NCBI GenBank assembly: GCA_963565915.1
Contig: OY751490.1
Coordinates: 2,790,001-2,854,000, forward strand
Source of the DNA: Entoloma clypeatum
Lineage: Eukaryota > Basidiomycota > Agaricomycetes > Agaricales > Entolomataceae
Length of the DNA: 64,000 nt
Direction: 5' to 3'
Positions 19,772 through 30,699 of the stretch are shown here, one piece after another. The notes below the pieces were generated by a model, which was given only the letters and a program-made list of their open reading frames with translations, had not been told where the DNA came from and ran no database searches. Positions within the stretch are counted from its first letter, which is position 1. Each line of letters opens with the position of its first letter. Both the position numbers and the translations under genes were made by a program.

Positions 19772-20327
19772 TGTTACGGCGATAGCCTACAACAACAAGT
19801 TCAACAGATCGGATCACGTGGGTTTGAACTGGTTCCACAACAAGTCCCTCAATAGGTCGACTTGGTCAATCAGCGAGTTCCTCAGAAGGACGACTCGGTT
19901 CGGGTCAAGCAGAGCTAAGTCCTCGCAAGGCACTTAGTTGGAGAGCGTTCGAAGTAGTAGACAAGTAAGCGTTGTTTGCCTAGGTCAAGCTGAGGACCTC
20001 TACTCTAAGGTTACAGGTCTTATATACGTTATCCTATAGCTATAAATAAGTAAGTGCTGCGCAGGAGCTAAATAAGCCATTGGTTAGATAGATGTTTCAA
20101 GGGGCTGTGGCATAAGAGTCAGAGATAAGGCCGCGAGGCCGTGAGTCAGAGATAACGAGTGAAAATATATCTAAAAGGGGAATTGTCCGAGTCAGTGTGA
20201 GTCATAGCGCTGATAGAGGGGACACATGTCCCAGGGTCATCGGAGTTAGGTGAAACGGGGTGTGATGGGGATCAAGGGTTGAAGGGTCGTGTGAAGGTGC
20301 ATAGGAAGAGGGTGAAAAAGTGTAACA
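19772..20327 (-). repeat. Ty3-D 3' LTR
   Basis: 556 bp with TGTTACGG...GTGTAACA ends. Next to it lies TTACCCCCCTTCT, the complement of a polypurine tract, as expected at the 3' LTR of a minus-strand element. Confidence 0.95.
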
Positions 20328-20369
20328 TTACCCCCCTTCTATGCTTGAAGTCACCGGCTTCAATGTTTT

Positions 20370-21269
20370 TCAAGTTGCCATGTTGTGTATGGCATCGTCG
20401 TCAAACTCGTACTGGTCATCTTCCAGCGCTGCATAACCCGGGCCCAAGCACTCGTAGTCATAGTGTCCGGGTGCTTTCTTCCAACACTTCTGACACACGT
20501 AGTATCCGCATTGACACTCAATGTGTTCATCTGCCCTAGCACAAAGACCGCATTTGCGCCCTTTGTCAATATGTGGCCATCCAGCAGGACGGCGCCAAGG
20601 TCCGCTCGGAGAGTGAGTGCGTCCATGTGTGTCAACCTCATAGTCAAGGTAATTGGGTTCGTTGGTGAGATCGATGGGAGTCTGGGATGATGATCCATGC
20701 CCTAATGGAATAGACATGATGGTACGTGTGATCTTTCTTCTTGAGCGTTTAACAACTCCATAGGATTTCTTCTTTCCCTTGACGTCGGTCTTGACGTCGG
20801 AAAGGCTTCGGTCGCTGGTCAAGGGCGATGTGGATTCGGGAGAGGACGGAGTGATTTGGGTGTCTGGGTTTCTGACAACAAGGGGAATTGGGTCGGGGAT
20901 GGGGGTCGGTTCAGGGGTAGTGGCAAGATCAGGGAGGGGAGTGGTCAAAATAGGGTTCTCTACAGGTGGGTCGAGGAGTGCGACATCGGGAGTGTTTGTG
21001 CGGTTATGGAACAGCCTTGCAAACTGTTGGTAGACACCTCGGTCCAAGAGCGTGTCAATGTGTCCTTCAATGAGTCAGGCGATATTGGCGGTGGTGTCGT
21101 AGTGGAACTGGCGGAGGGTGATTAGCCCGAACAATGTGTTGACCAAGAATTGGTCAGTCTCATCGTCAATGTGCCGCAGCACTCTGTCATTGTGTTCGGG
21201 TTCGGTCAGGAGCCTAAAGAGGCGGTGTCGGTGAAGTTCCTTGGTGGCGGTATCGAAAACGGTGGTCAT
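20370..21269 (-). pseudogene. Ty3-D accessory ORF with Cys-rich zinc cluster
   Basis: 300 codons in sense orientation between the chromodomain and the 3' LTR, with a single in-frame TGA at 21075-21077 that fits a CGA codon. Residues 1-100 are helical and acidic (TNTLFGLITLRQFHYD). The middle is Pro/Thr/Ser-rich and disordered with a basic patch (VKRSRRK). The C-terminal 60 residues carry a Cys cluster: CGLC, then CQC, then CQKC and a last Cys (pattern CX2C-CXC-CX2C-C), probably a RING/ZZ-like zinc fold, followed by an acidic tail. I do not recognise the family. Its position is where env-like genes lie, but it has no signal peptide or membrane segment. Confidence 0.65.
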
Positions 21270-21294
21270 GATGAGAGGATGTGAGTGGTTGGGT

Positions 21295-24200
21295 TCAAAG
21301 GTGGTGGGTCTGTTTGTAGTATCCCAGTGTTTCCTGGGCTCTTTTTAAGTTGGACTCGGGTTCCCACGTGTTATCGCTCGATGGGTATCCCATCCACTTG
21401 ACCAAATATTTGTACCCTCTGCCCTGTCGCTTGTGGGTGAGGATTGCTTCTACTTTGTACTCGTGTTCTCCTTCGATCAGATCAGGAGGTGGGTTGTGGA
21501 AGTTCGGTCCGTGTGTGTCATTTTCCCGATAAGGTGTTAACAAGGAGGCATGGAAAACGGGGTGGATCTTCCATTGTTCTGGAAGTTTCAGTTTGTACGT
21601 CATGGGCCCAAGCACCTCGGAAATGGTGAAGGGTCCTTCTCTTTTGGGTGCCAGTTTTCTGGAAGGGTATCCGATTCGGAGGTTCTTTCCTTCTAGCCAT
21701 ACCTGTTCTCCTTTTCCAAACGGAGCGAAACCTCGTGTTGACCTTTCAGCCATCATCTGACAGGCTAGTTCGTGCGCTGCCAGCGCTTCATCTCTTGCTT
21801 ATTTCAGCTCTTTGAGCCGTTCTTCTACGCTTGGCACATTTGTCTTGTCGAATGCCAATGGTATGTCTCTTGGTTCGTATCCCATCATCAGATAGAACGG
21901 GGATCGTTTCGTCGTGGAATGAGTTCTTTGATTGTGACAGAACTCCATTGTTGAATTATGATCGTGCCATGTTTCAGGATTGTTCGAACAGAACATCCGG
22001 AAATAGATCTCAAGTTCCTGATTTGCTCGTTCCGTTTCTCCATCAGTCTGAGGGTGATAAGCCGTGCTCATCATTAGTTTGATCCCTAGGAGTCGCCCTA
22101 GTTCTCTGAAGACCTGAGAGGCAAACTGCGGCCCTCTGTCAGACAGAATGGAGTCTGGGAGTCCGAATCTTCGGTATATGTGATCCAAATAAAGCTTGGC
22201 AGTAAGGGTCGCGTCGGTGGTTTTCGTGCAAGGGATGGAAATTACCCCCTTCGTAGAACCATGGTCTACTACGACCATGATACTGTCAAACCCGTTGCTC
22301 TCGGGTAAGTCCGTAATGAAGTCGATCGTCGTTTGAGAGAATGGTCTAGCGTCTTTTTGTGCTTTGATCGGCATTAATCCAGGATTTGTGGGGTGTGTGT
22401 TGACTTTCATTTGTTGGCAGGTTGCACATCCTCCAACATAATTTTTGACAAACACGTACATTCCTGGCCACCAATAGTTTCTTCTGATTAGTTCCAGGGT
22501 TTTTAGATGTCCCGGATGTCCGCTTGGTAGGGAATCATGGTATCGTTTCGTTATTTCCCGGCGCAGAGTTTCATCTGGTGGTACGTAACATCTGTCACGG
22601 AAGAATAATATTCTGTCTTCTGTTCTCCATTCTGATAAATGGGATTTAATCGGTGGCGTTCCCGATTCTTTTAGGGCAGTGATGGCTTTCGAGAAGAGCT
22701 CATCGTTTTCGGTTGCTTTTAGAATATCTCCTTGTAGCTCAAGGTCCACTGTTTTGACAAAAATGTCATTTGGCAAGACAATAACGTCTTCGTTATCGGT
22801 GTCCTCTTCGGGTATATGGTCCGGTCGCCTTGACAAGGCGTCAGACTGGATCATCTTCGATCCTGGGGTATGCACTAGTTTGAGTTCAAACTCGGAGAGA
22901 TACAATCTCCACCGTGCTTGTCATCTGTTCAATTTCTGGGGTTCCCGGTAATATGTCAAGTTCTTGTGATCTGATAGAACAACTGTTGGAAATGGTGATC
23001 CAAGGAGGTAGTGCCTCCAGGTTTCCAGTGCTCGGATAATTCCCAAGAGTTCCCGATCATAGATCTCATAGTTCCGCTCTGGTGCAGAGAACGAGTGCGA
23101 TATATATCCGCAGGGGTGCCAGTCTCCATTCACACCTTGTTGGCGCAGTACTGCTCCTGTCGCCCATTTTGATGCATCAGATTCTATGATGAACGGTTTG
23201 TCAGTGTTCGGCATCAACAATACCGGTGATTCCGCGAATTTGTCCTTTAATGTGTCGAATGCCGTCTGGCAGTCTTCATTCCATTCCCACTCTAGATCCT
23301 TTTTGGTCAGATCATTCAGAGGTTTGGCAATGTCCGAGTAGTGTCCGATAAATCTTCGATAGAAGTTCCCAAATCCGAGGAAAGATCTGACTTGCTTGAC
23401 AGTCGTGGGTTCTGGCCATTTTGCTATCCCCGATAACTTAACGGGGTCCATTGCGATTTCGTTTTCTTTGATAATCAGTCCGAGGTATTCGCACTGCCTG
23501 ACTCCAAATTCGCATTTTTCCAGGTTGAGATAGAGGTCATTCTCTATCATTTTTCTTAGTACGCGGAGCGTTCGTTCGGTGTCGATTTCGTCATTGACCG
23601 AGAAGATGAAGATGTCGTCCAAATAAATGAGCAACCATCCCTCTTCGAGTTCTTCTTTGAAGATTTCGTTCATCATCACCTGAAACGTGGGTGGCATGCC
23701 TGCCAGCCCAAAGAAGGCAACCAAGGGTTCGTACAACCCTCGATTGGTTTTGAATGCAGCCTTCCATTCGTCGCCAGGTTTGATCCGTACGTTGTTGTAT
23801 CCCCAACGCATGTCCAGTTTGGTAAAGACCTTTGCTCCTTTCAGTTTGTCCAGTAAATCTCCGACCAGGGGCAACGGGTATGCGTTCTTCACTGTTCCCT
23901 CATTCAATCGCCGATAGTCTTGACAGGGTCTGAGTTTATCCGAGTCCTTTTTAGCCACAAAGAAAAAAGGTGATGCCATTGGTGATTTTGAGGGTCTGAT
24001 GTACCCCTTTCGAAGGTTCTCATCAAGGAATTCATCCAATTTAGTTTGTTCTTCTGGTGACAAAGGATAAACCTTGCAGTCTTTCGGGGTGAAGTCTGGT
24101 TTTAAGTCAATTGCGTGGTCCCATGGTTTATGTTCCGGTAATCTCTCAGATGCCGTTTTCTCGAACACCTTCTGATACTGATCATATCGTTCTGGTAGTT

Positions 24201-25014
24201 CTTTCTTTGGTTTGTCCGCGGTGTCCGTGTTGTGTGAGAGTTTCTGGGAGATCGAGGTTTTGGCTTGGATCCAAACATCCTCAATGGGTTCGTCCGTTGT
24301 GACATATGTCCTGAATAGGTCGAGGTCATCGTCTGATTCTTCATCTATCCTTTTCAAGATAGGTCCATTTGCCGGTAGAGTCTCCTTTCTTGGTTTAAGG
24401 GTCTCTTCATCATCAATTTCTTCTATCGTTGCGAAGATCCTCTTAGGTTCTTCTTTCATCCATGCTGCGATTGCAATGGGTTTTTTGTCTTTTGATGCCA
24501 AGAGCTCATCAAATTTCTTCCTCATGACCCCTGCTAGGGTCTTCTTGAACCTGATAGTTTCAATATCCAAGGTTCCTCTTTCCCAATCAATCTTCGGGTT
24601 GTATTGTTTCAACCAAGGTAACCCCAAAATGGCGGTTTCCTTTCCAAGTCCAGTTACCAAGAATCTGACATCAAGTTCTTTGTTATCGATCCAGATCTTC
24701 TTCCATGTACAATGGGTGATCGTTCCTTCTTTGTTTCTGGTTCCATCCACATTGAACACGCGAATGGGCTTTAATAACGGAATAAGCTCCATCCGGTTTG
24801 CTGTGGCGAACTTCTGATCCAAGAAGGTTCCTCCTGCTCCTGAGTCTATCAGGGCATTTGTCTTTAGTCTTTCATCGATGCTTTCTCCTTCTCCTGACAT
24901 TGAAATGGGGATTGAAAAAGATTTCTCATTCATGTCGGCTACAATTACAGGTGATAGGGAGATTGAAAACTGAGCGGGGGCTGACATCGGTACAGGCCAC
25001 TTTATTGAAAACCC
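21295..25014 (-). pseudogene. pol: Ty3-D pol: protease, RT, RNase H, integrase, chromodomain
   Basis: Pol enters by -1 slip from gag at about 25008. Retropepsin ([15 protein letters not shown] near 24845), RT ([24 protein letters not shown] near 23610 intact), RNase H ([14 protein letters not shown]), integrase zinc region (HPGHLKTLELI, CATCQQ), integrase core (TIDFITDLPES, SDRGPQFASQ, catalytic Glu in GETERANQ intact) and chromodomain (YKYLVKWMGYPSSDNTW, near 21350-21420). In-frame stops: TGA at 22921-22923 (Arg expected) and TAA at 21799-21801 (Gln expected). With only two stops it is the best preserved pol in the cluster. Confidence 0.94.
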
Positions 25015-26195
25015 TGTTTCTCCATTTCGGAGATCAAGGCGTCTTGTTTCTCATTTGGTAAGTCCTTGAAAATGCCTCAGATATGGGCATATGCGTCGGA
25101 TGCTTTTTTGAACGTATTGTTCGCAACCGGGGTTTTTCCTCCTTTGTGTGCATCAGCACGATGTCCTGCCTGGTGGCAGACGAAGCACAACCCTTTCTTG
25201 AAGTGGTCGTCTCTCTCTTCGGTAGTCAGCCGGTCAATGTCCATGGCATTAGGGTCTGGGGCAAAATGCGCGTTTCGGGGTGCGGGGTTATAGTTCACTT
25301 TGAACTTCTTTTTTCCCCCATCAGGTCTGAGTCTTTGAGCCACTGCCTTGGCCCTTCTCCACTGGTTGTCCAGTCTGGACGCCGTGGTGTACCACTCTTC
25401 CATTGTTCCTGGGACCTTATCAAGGCCCAAGATCTTGTCTCGGAGCACGTGTGGCAACGCCTCCATGAAGTAGTCTCTGAGAGATCGATCGTCTTTGATC
25501 AGACTCTCTGCAGCCCACAACTTGAACTTTTCAACATATTCGTCGGCAGTCATGCCTTCCATTCTTTGTGTTTTCATCATGGTTAACGCGTCTCCTTCTT
25601 TGTCGGCTGGGGAAAACGACTTCCTCAGTTTCTCAATGAACTCCGCATATTTCGGGTACACGGATACTCCGGTGGTGCTGATATCTCTGTGCCAGGACTC
25701 CTTCCAGGGTCCGGCAGTTCCTCCTTTCATGTATGAGACAGTGAACAGGATTTTCTTCTTGTCGGAGTTGTAAATGTCATCGTTCATCTCCAGGTACAGG
25801 TTCGCGTCGAACAAAAATTCAGATAGTTTCCTTCTATCTCCATTGAAGATCGCCGGCGGGCTGATTTTGATTTCTTTTTCTGGGGTCCTTACTTGAGAAG
25901 TCATTTCTACAAGTGGAGTCTTTGGGGTGTCTGGGGTCGGTCTGGGTGCAGCAACAGCAGCAGCTGGCGGCGGTGGGTTTCATCTCGGAGAGAGGTAAGA
26001 GGGTGATGTGGGGTTGACTGGTACGAAAGAGGAGGTTACTCTTCTGTACGGTGTCGGCGGTGGTCATCGTGTGACAGGTGCGTCAACGAACTCCTGTTCG
26101 TCTTCTGAGTCGGACGGGACTCCAAAGGTGGATCGTCGGGGAAGAATCTTTGCGTCTAGAACCGCGGTGGGTTGACGACATTGATCAGCTTGACC
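25002..26195 (-). pseudogene. gag: Ty3-D gag
   Basis: The best preserved part (25904 down) has a capsid-like domain (FNGDRRKLSEFLFDANLYL, YMKGGTAGPWKESW) and a CCHC knuckle near residue 240 (CFVCHQAGHRADAH; the last position reads His). The same frame is open upstream to the LTR as a Pro/Thr-rich leader broken by two TGA codons (25980-25982, 26064-26066); a third TGA lies at 25077-25079 near the C terminus. All three fit CGA. The natural stop is TAA at 25002-25004, right after the slip site. No clear ATG was found for the leader, so the true start may be the ATG at 25904. Confidence 0.82.
25008..25014 (-). promoter_or_regulatory. -1 frameshift heptamer, Ty3-D gag/pol
   Basis: On the minus strand gag ends CAG GGT TTT CAA TAA. 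G GGT TTT is a canonical X XXY YYZ slippery heptamer in the right phase, and the -1 frame is open into pol. A weak stem (GGCCTG with CAGCC) can form 15-40 nt downstream. Confidence 0.65.
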
Positions 26196-26198
26196 TTT

Positions 26199-26754
26199 TG
26201 TTACGGCGATAGCCTACAACAACAAGTTCAACAGATCGGATCACATGGGTTCGAACTGGTTCCACAACAAGTCCCTCAATAGGTCGACTTGGTCAATCAG
26301 CGAGTTCCTCAGAAGGACGACTCAGTTTGGGTCAAGCAGAGCTAAGTCCTCGCAAGGCACTTAGTTGGAGAGCGTTCGAAGTAGTAGACAAGTAAGCGTT
26401 GTTTGCCTAGGTCAAGCTGAGGACCTCTACTCTAAGGTTACAGGTCTTATATATGTTATCCTATAGCTATAAATAAGTAAGTGCTGCGCAGGAGCTAAAT
26501 AAGCCATTGGTTAGATAGATGTTTCAAGGGGCTGTGGCATAAGAGTCAGAGATAAGGCCGCGAGGCCGTGAGTCAGAGATAACGAGTGAAAATGTATCTA
26601 AAAGGGGAATTGTCCGAGTCAGTGTGAGTCATAGCGCTGATAGAGGGGACACATGTCCCAGGGTCGTCGGAGTTAGGTGAAACGGGGTGTGATGGGGATC
26701 AAGGGTTGAAGGGTCGTGTGAAGGTGCATAGGAAGAGGGTGAAAAAGTGTAACA
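26199..26754 (-). repeat. Ty3-D 5' LTR
   Basis: 556 bp, TGTTACGG...TGTAACA, almost identical to 19772-20327. It is flanked on the right by the target duplication ACAGG. Confidence 0.95.
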
Positions 26755-26759
26755 ACAGG

Positions 26760-28706
26760 GAGCAATGGCACCCCGTGCAACAACAATGTGACATCAATCG
26801 CACATGCTCTTGGCATGAATCGAGAGAAACAGCAGCATGAGCCTTCCCGGCTCCGCAATGTTCCCCAATCATGACAGGAAGAAGTGGAACCTAGTTCCCC
26901 CTTAGCCCCACCTGATGCAGGGCCTAGTGGATCTTCCGGTGCTCCTCCCGATGACCCCAAAGTTCCTGATGATGAACCTTTGGAAGATACAGATGCAGCT
27001 TACTGCACAAAATGATGAATGATGTGGAGCTAGGTCCAAAAGCATTTAATTTGTACCTAGAACAATTAGTTTGGAAATGAGGGGGAGACACAAAACAGAT
27101 CGCTGAGTTGAACACGCTACTTGCATCAGCTGTTCCTCACTCTGAATCTAATCTCTCACAGTTCCGTGATATCCAGGAGATGAAGTTTTGTGATATTGCC
27201 AAAATGCCGAAAAACCTTCAGGATGAGTGGTTGGATGCATGCTGTAAGGAACTTGATAGCATCAAGCGGTGTGATGTCTATGATCTAACACCTTTACCGA
27301 CTGGATGGAAGGCCATCAGATCACAATGGGTCTTCAACATAAAGACCAACAGCCATAAAAAAGCTCAGCTTGTTGCACAAGAGTTCTCACAAATTGAGGG
27401 AATCAATTTCGACGAGGTATTCTCTCCTGTAGTTTGATTCAAGACAGTATGTCTCATGCTCACTACCGCCATGCTTGAGAGTTGGGTGATTCTCGCACTA
27501 GACATAACTGCTGCTTTCCTTTATGGGAAACTCCAGGAAGAGTTATACATGATGCAACCCGAGGGCTTCAAAGTAAAAGGCAAAGAACTTCTTGTTTGGC
27601 GCCTACATAAGGCAATTTACGGTTTAAAGCAGGCTGGACTTGCATGGTGGCATGCCATGGAGAAATCCATGAAGAAACTAGGTTTCCGAAGGGTCATATC
27701 TGATGCCAGAATCTTTGTTTTCTATTCCCCGAACGGAACCATCGTACTAGCAATAATCTATGTCAATGATGCAATGTTCATGGGACCAGACGCTAAGCTT
27801 ACAAGTGTTAAAAGAGCCGAATTCATGGCTATTTGGGAATCTCGTGATCTAGGTGAACCCACTGAATTCTTGAGAATGTGCATCACACATACCAAGAATA
27901 TAATCATGATCAATCAATGTGCCTATTTACAGAAAGTAGTAGAGAGATTTGGCATGACAAATGCAATGATCATCAAGACTCCTCTACCTACTGGATACAA
28001 GCTGACAGCAAATGCTGGCATTGCCACTGCTGCGCTTCAATCACAATTTCAGCAGATCATAGGGTCTCTGCTATATTTAATGATTGGTACACGACCTGAC
28101 ATTGCCTTTGCTGTGATTATGTCATCACAGTTCTCAGCAAATCCTACCCAGGAACACGTTGATAAAGCGAAGTATATAATCCACTACCTCATGGGCACTT
28201 CTGATTACCGACTGACATATTCCAGTGATCAAAGTGTAGGCTTACATGCCTACACAGATTCTGACTGGGCATCTGACAACATTAAGTGTCGAAGCTACAC
28301 CGGCTTTTTCCTGAAGCTTGCAGGTGCTTCTGTAGGCTTGACTTGTCATCTACAAAAAACCATTGCTCACTCATCTACTGAAGCAGAGTATATGGTGATG
28401 TCCGATTGCGGCCACCAAGTAAAATGGATAATCCAACTCTTCCAGGAGATTGGCTTCCTAATGTGGAATGTCCCGATCTATGCCAACAATCATGGTTTAA
28501 TCTTTATTAGGAACAACCCTGTACAGGAACGCCATACTAAACATATCGATCTGAAATATCACGTCATCTGAGAATACATCTCTCGTGGATTGATAACTGT
28601 AGAGTACATTGAAGGCACATCCAATCCCGCAGATATGCTAACTAAAAATCTTAGTTGGGAACTCCCTGAAAGACGTCGCCAACATTCAGGCCTGACATTT
28701 TCATAA
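26760..28706 (+). pseudogene. Copia-C reverse transcriptase and RNase H
   Basis: Continuation of Copia-C pol after Ty3-D. A linker rich in Pro and Asp is followed by RT (WVFNIKTNSHKKAQLVAQ, LALDITAAFLYGKL, AIYGLKQAGLAWW). The catalytic box reads YVND at 27759-27770 instead of YVDD, a CpG-context G-to-A change. RNase H follows (AYTDSDWASDNIKCRSYTG, HSSTEAEYM). TGA stops at 27435-27437 and 28569-28571 both replace an expected Arg. The protein end is about 28706, just before the polypurine tract. Confidence 0.92.
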
Positions 28707-28783
28707 TCCGATGTATACACATCAAGGGGGAGTGTTGAACGAATTCCACTCCTATAGATATTTCATTTATAGTGTCATGTGCT

Positions 28784-29606
28784 TAGGCAATGGCACGGGT
28801 ACTCTCACGGGTATGACAACGCCGACCCGTACCCGTACCCGCATGGGTAGCAACCCATCCCTGCGGGTAGATGCAGCGCGGGTACACACGGGTACCGACG
28901 GGTTCCCATGCGGGTGTTCGCAGTAGAAAAAACATGTATTTAAACTACCAAAAAAAAAACTACCAGACGCGTGCGGGATGCACACGTCATACTACACCCT
29001 GCTGGGGACTTGTTGTCCCCAGCCCCACTCTTCTCCTCCAGGTGCGAGTGGGGCGTGATGTGTGGCCATTCAGGGCGGTGGGCGCAAGTGGCGGCCGGTG
29101 GGTGCGTGTGGGGGCCAGTGGGCATAAGAGGTGCCCGTTGGGGCAAGTGGCGGCCGTTGGGCATGTGGTTGGGCATGTGTGGGGGCAGTTGGGCGCTAGA
29201 GGTGTTTGTTGGGGTGCTAGACGGCCATTAGGCAGTGTTGGGGGGTGAGATGCAGCCGTTCAGGGTGGTGGGCGCGAGTGGCGGCCATTGGGCGCATGTG
29301 GGGGGGCGTTAGGTGCATGTGGGGACCATTGGGCACGAGAGGTGCCCGTTGGGTGGCGAGAGACAGCCGTTGGGCGGCAGTGTGGGCGAGATGTGACCAT
29401 TGAGAGTGGCAGATGGCCGTTGGGTGTTTGGACAAGAGCCAGCCTTGGGCACCAGGTGTGGGCATTGGCGAAGAGTCCTGAGGCAGTGCCATGTCAGAGT
29501 GTGACATGTGACAGGTACTGCCAGGGGTCGCGGGCTGCGAAAACACGACCCGTTGATACTCCAACCCGTAACCCGGGGGGTTTACCCTGACCCATGCCAT
29601 TGCCTA
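28784..29606. mobile_element. hAT-like MITE, copy 1
   Basis: An 823-bp element with 17-bp terminal inverted repeats (TAGGCAATGGCACGGGT; one mismatch) flanked by a perfect 8-bp duplication CATGTGCT (28776-28783 and 29607-29614). An 8-bp duplication and TAGG-type ends are hallmarks of the hAT superfamily. Both ends are dense in ACCCG/CGGGT motifs, like subterminal transposase sites. The interior is a minisatellite (29065-29460) of units such as GGGCACGAGAGGTGCCCGTT. No transposase is encoded, so it depends on a source elsewhere. Confidence 0.88.
29065..29460. repeat. Minisatellite inside hAT-like MITE copy 1
   Basis: About 18 degenerate units of 20-24 bp (GGCCGTTGGGCGC... type). It is the same sequence family as the free-standing arrays at 1000-3015 and as the array in MITE copy 2. 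Confidence 0.75.
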
Positions 29607-29688
29607 CATGTGCTCAATCCCATGACATACAAATAATGTACAAATAAGTAGACTAGTATATAAGACTATCCTTATTCTCTGTGCAATA

Positions 29689-30046
29689 CTGTACTATTAC
29701 GACCGGGTGTTCATTGGGTGTGACATGTGACACCAAGTGTCTGTTATTCCAAGGGTTCAAAACCCATGGTGACCTGTGACAAAGTGTTCATTACTGTGCA
29801 TCTGTGACAGAGTATGCCACCTATAGGCAATATTCAGGCAGAGTATGGCTCATTTGATGATTTTAACTCTAAATTACAGTTATTTTGATATGCAACCCCA
29901 AAGGGGAAGAAAATTACACTATTTCATGACTTGTGACCATTTCTGGAAGTGTTCATCAACCTAGTGTGACCATTACATTGAGCCAAAAGTGTCCAGTTCA
30001 TCAGGGTATGTGACGCGTGACTGAACACCCAGTTGTAATAGTACAG
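29689..30046. mobile_element. TA-flanked MITE
   Basis: A 358-bp element with about 25-bp terminal inverted repeats that start CTGTACTATTAC and run through GGGTGTTCA with two mismatches, flanked by TA on both sides. This fits a Tc1/mariner-pogo type non-autonomous element. It sits inside the Copia-C 3' LTR. It has internal GTGACATGTGAC-like repeats and no ORF. Confidence 0.75.
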
Positions 30047-30156
30047 TATAATGCTCTTACCGAGTAACCCCCATCTTGCAAACACCTCACAAGGTTAGTA
30101 GTAAGGTTCCCCCTCTATCATAGATACACGACCCGCAGCGCATAGCATAGAGTATA

Positions 30157-30330
30157 CTAAGACTGCAAGACAACACATTCGCTGTGATCACCTCCAGCAT
30201 TGATGTGATCGTATGCTGTTCCAACAGAGACCAAGGGTGTTGTGCACTTACTGGGATCCTCAGGTGTGGCCGATGCCAATGCTGCTCGAAACAACATTGC
30301 GAAGGATAATATGAAGAAGTGCGATTGCAT
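30157..30330 (-). CDS. Possible small secreted peptide
   Basis: A 57-codon ORF. The N terminus resembles a signal peptide: hydrophobic core FFILSFAMLF followed by AALASA, a suitable cleavage site. The mature part would be about 36 residues with two Cys (SKCTTPLVSV...SECVVLQS). A longer in-frame start at 30402 would hide the signal. No intron, promoter or homologue can be confirmed, and the piece may be the first exon of a broken gene stranded between elements. Confidence 0.35.
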   Translation of the reverse strand: MQSHFFILSFAMLFRAALASATPEDPSKCTTPLVSVGTAYDHINAGGDHSECVVLQS

Positions 30331-30699
30331 CTGGATTTTAGCTCCCGTTACAAGGGCTGTCAATGACAAAACGGCAAGAGGTATGTCGTTTTGTGCACTC
30401 ATCTAATGAATACTGACCCACACCATTCATGTTTAGACTTGTTGGGCAATGCATTCAAAATGCAATTGAGCAACCAGATAATGATATTCCATGTGATTTA
30501 ATGATTTTAAAACTATTTCTAGTGGGTACAGTCATCAACCACTCAGTGAGACACCACCACTCAGTGAGACACTTTGATTTTTGGCCCAGCGCGCCATTGT
30601 TTGGCCTCGGACTTTTTGATAATGTTTAGAAACATTCTTTATAAAGTTATCCCAGAACCACATAGCTGATAATTAGGAGTAGGTACTCTTTTGGAAGCA
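30331..30699. other. Unassigned spacer
   Basis: No gene was recognised. The only structure seen is a short direct repeat (CACTCAGTGAGACAC, twice, near 30540-30570). Confidence 0.35.

Larger units (their letters stand above)
19772..26754 (-). mobile_element. Ty3-D: youngest chromovirus, extra zinc-finger ORF
   Basis: A complete minus-strand Ty3/gypsy element of 6983 bp inside Copia-C, with target duplication ACAGG at 19767-19771 and 26755-26759. The LTRs are equal in length (556 bp) and differ at about seven positions, all transitions. Order on the minus str: gag, a -1 slip site, pol with protease, RT, RNase H, integrase and chromodomain, then an accessory ORF. RT keeps YLDD and integrase keeps its Glu, so catalytic residues are intact, but TGA or TAA stops break gag, pol and the extra ORF. 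Confidence 0.97.
18406..30120 (+). mobile_element. Copia-C: 5'-truncated Ty1/copia element
   Basis: Plus-strand Ty1/copia element lacking its 5' LTR, gag and protease. It preserves gag-pre-integrase, integrase, RT and RNase H and a 3' LTR that starts at 28734 after a polypurine tract (AAGGGGGAG). Ty3-D interrupts it between integrase and RT. The 3' LTR is interrupted by a hAT-like MITE at 28784-29606 and by a TA-flanked MITE at 29689-30046. The outer end of the LTR is not fixed exactly because no second LTR is present for comparison. Confidence 0.85.
28734..30120 (+). repeat. Copia-C 3' LTR, interrupted twice
   Basis: It begins TGTTGAACGAATTCC directly after the polypurine tract. LTR pieces are 28734-28783, 29607-29688 and 30047 to about 30120. 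The middle piece contains a TATATAAG box near 29657. The right end is estimated. Confidence 0.6.

Noticed and set aside
20370..21269. Envelope gene in Ty3-D
   Set aside because: It is in the right position but has no signal peptide, no membrane segment and no glycoprotein-like Cys pattern; a zinc cluster is seen instead.
26065..26067. ATG at 26067 as the start of Ty3-D gag
   Set aside because: That frame leads to a separate 77-codon low-complexity ORF; the Gag frame itself runs one base away and contains the TGA codons noted.
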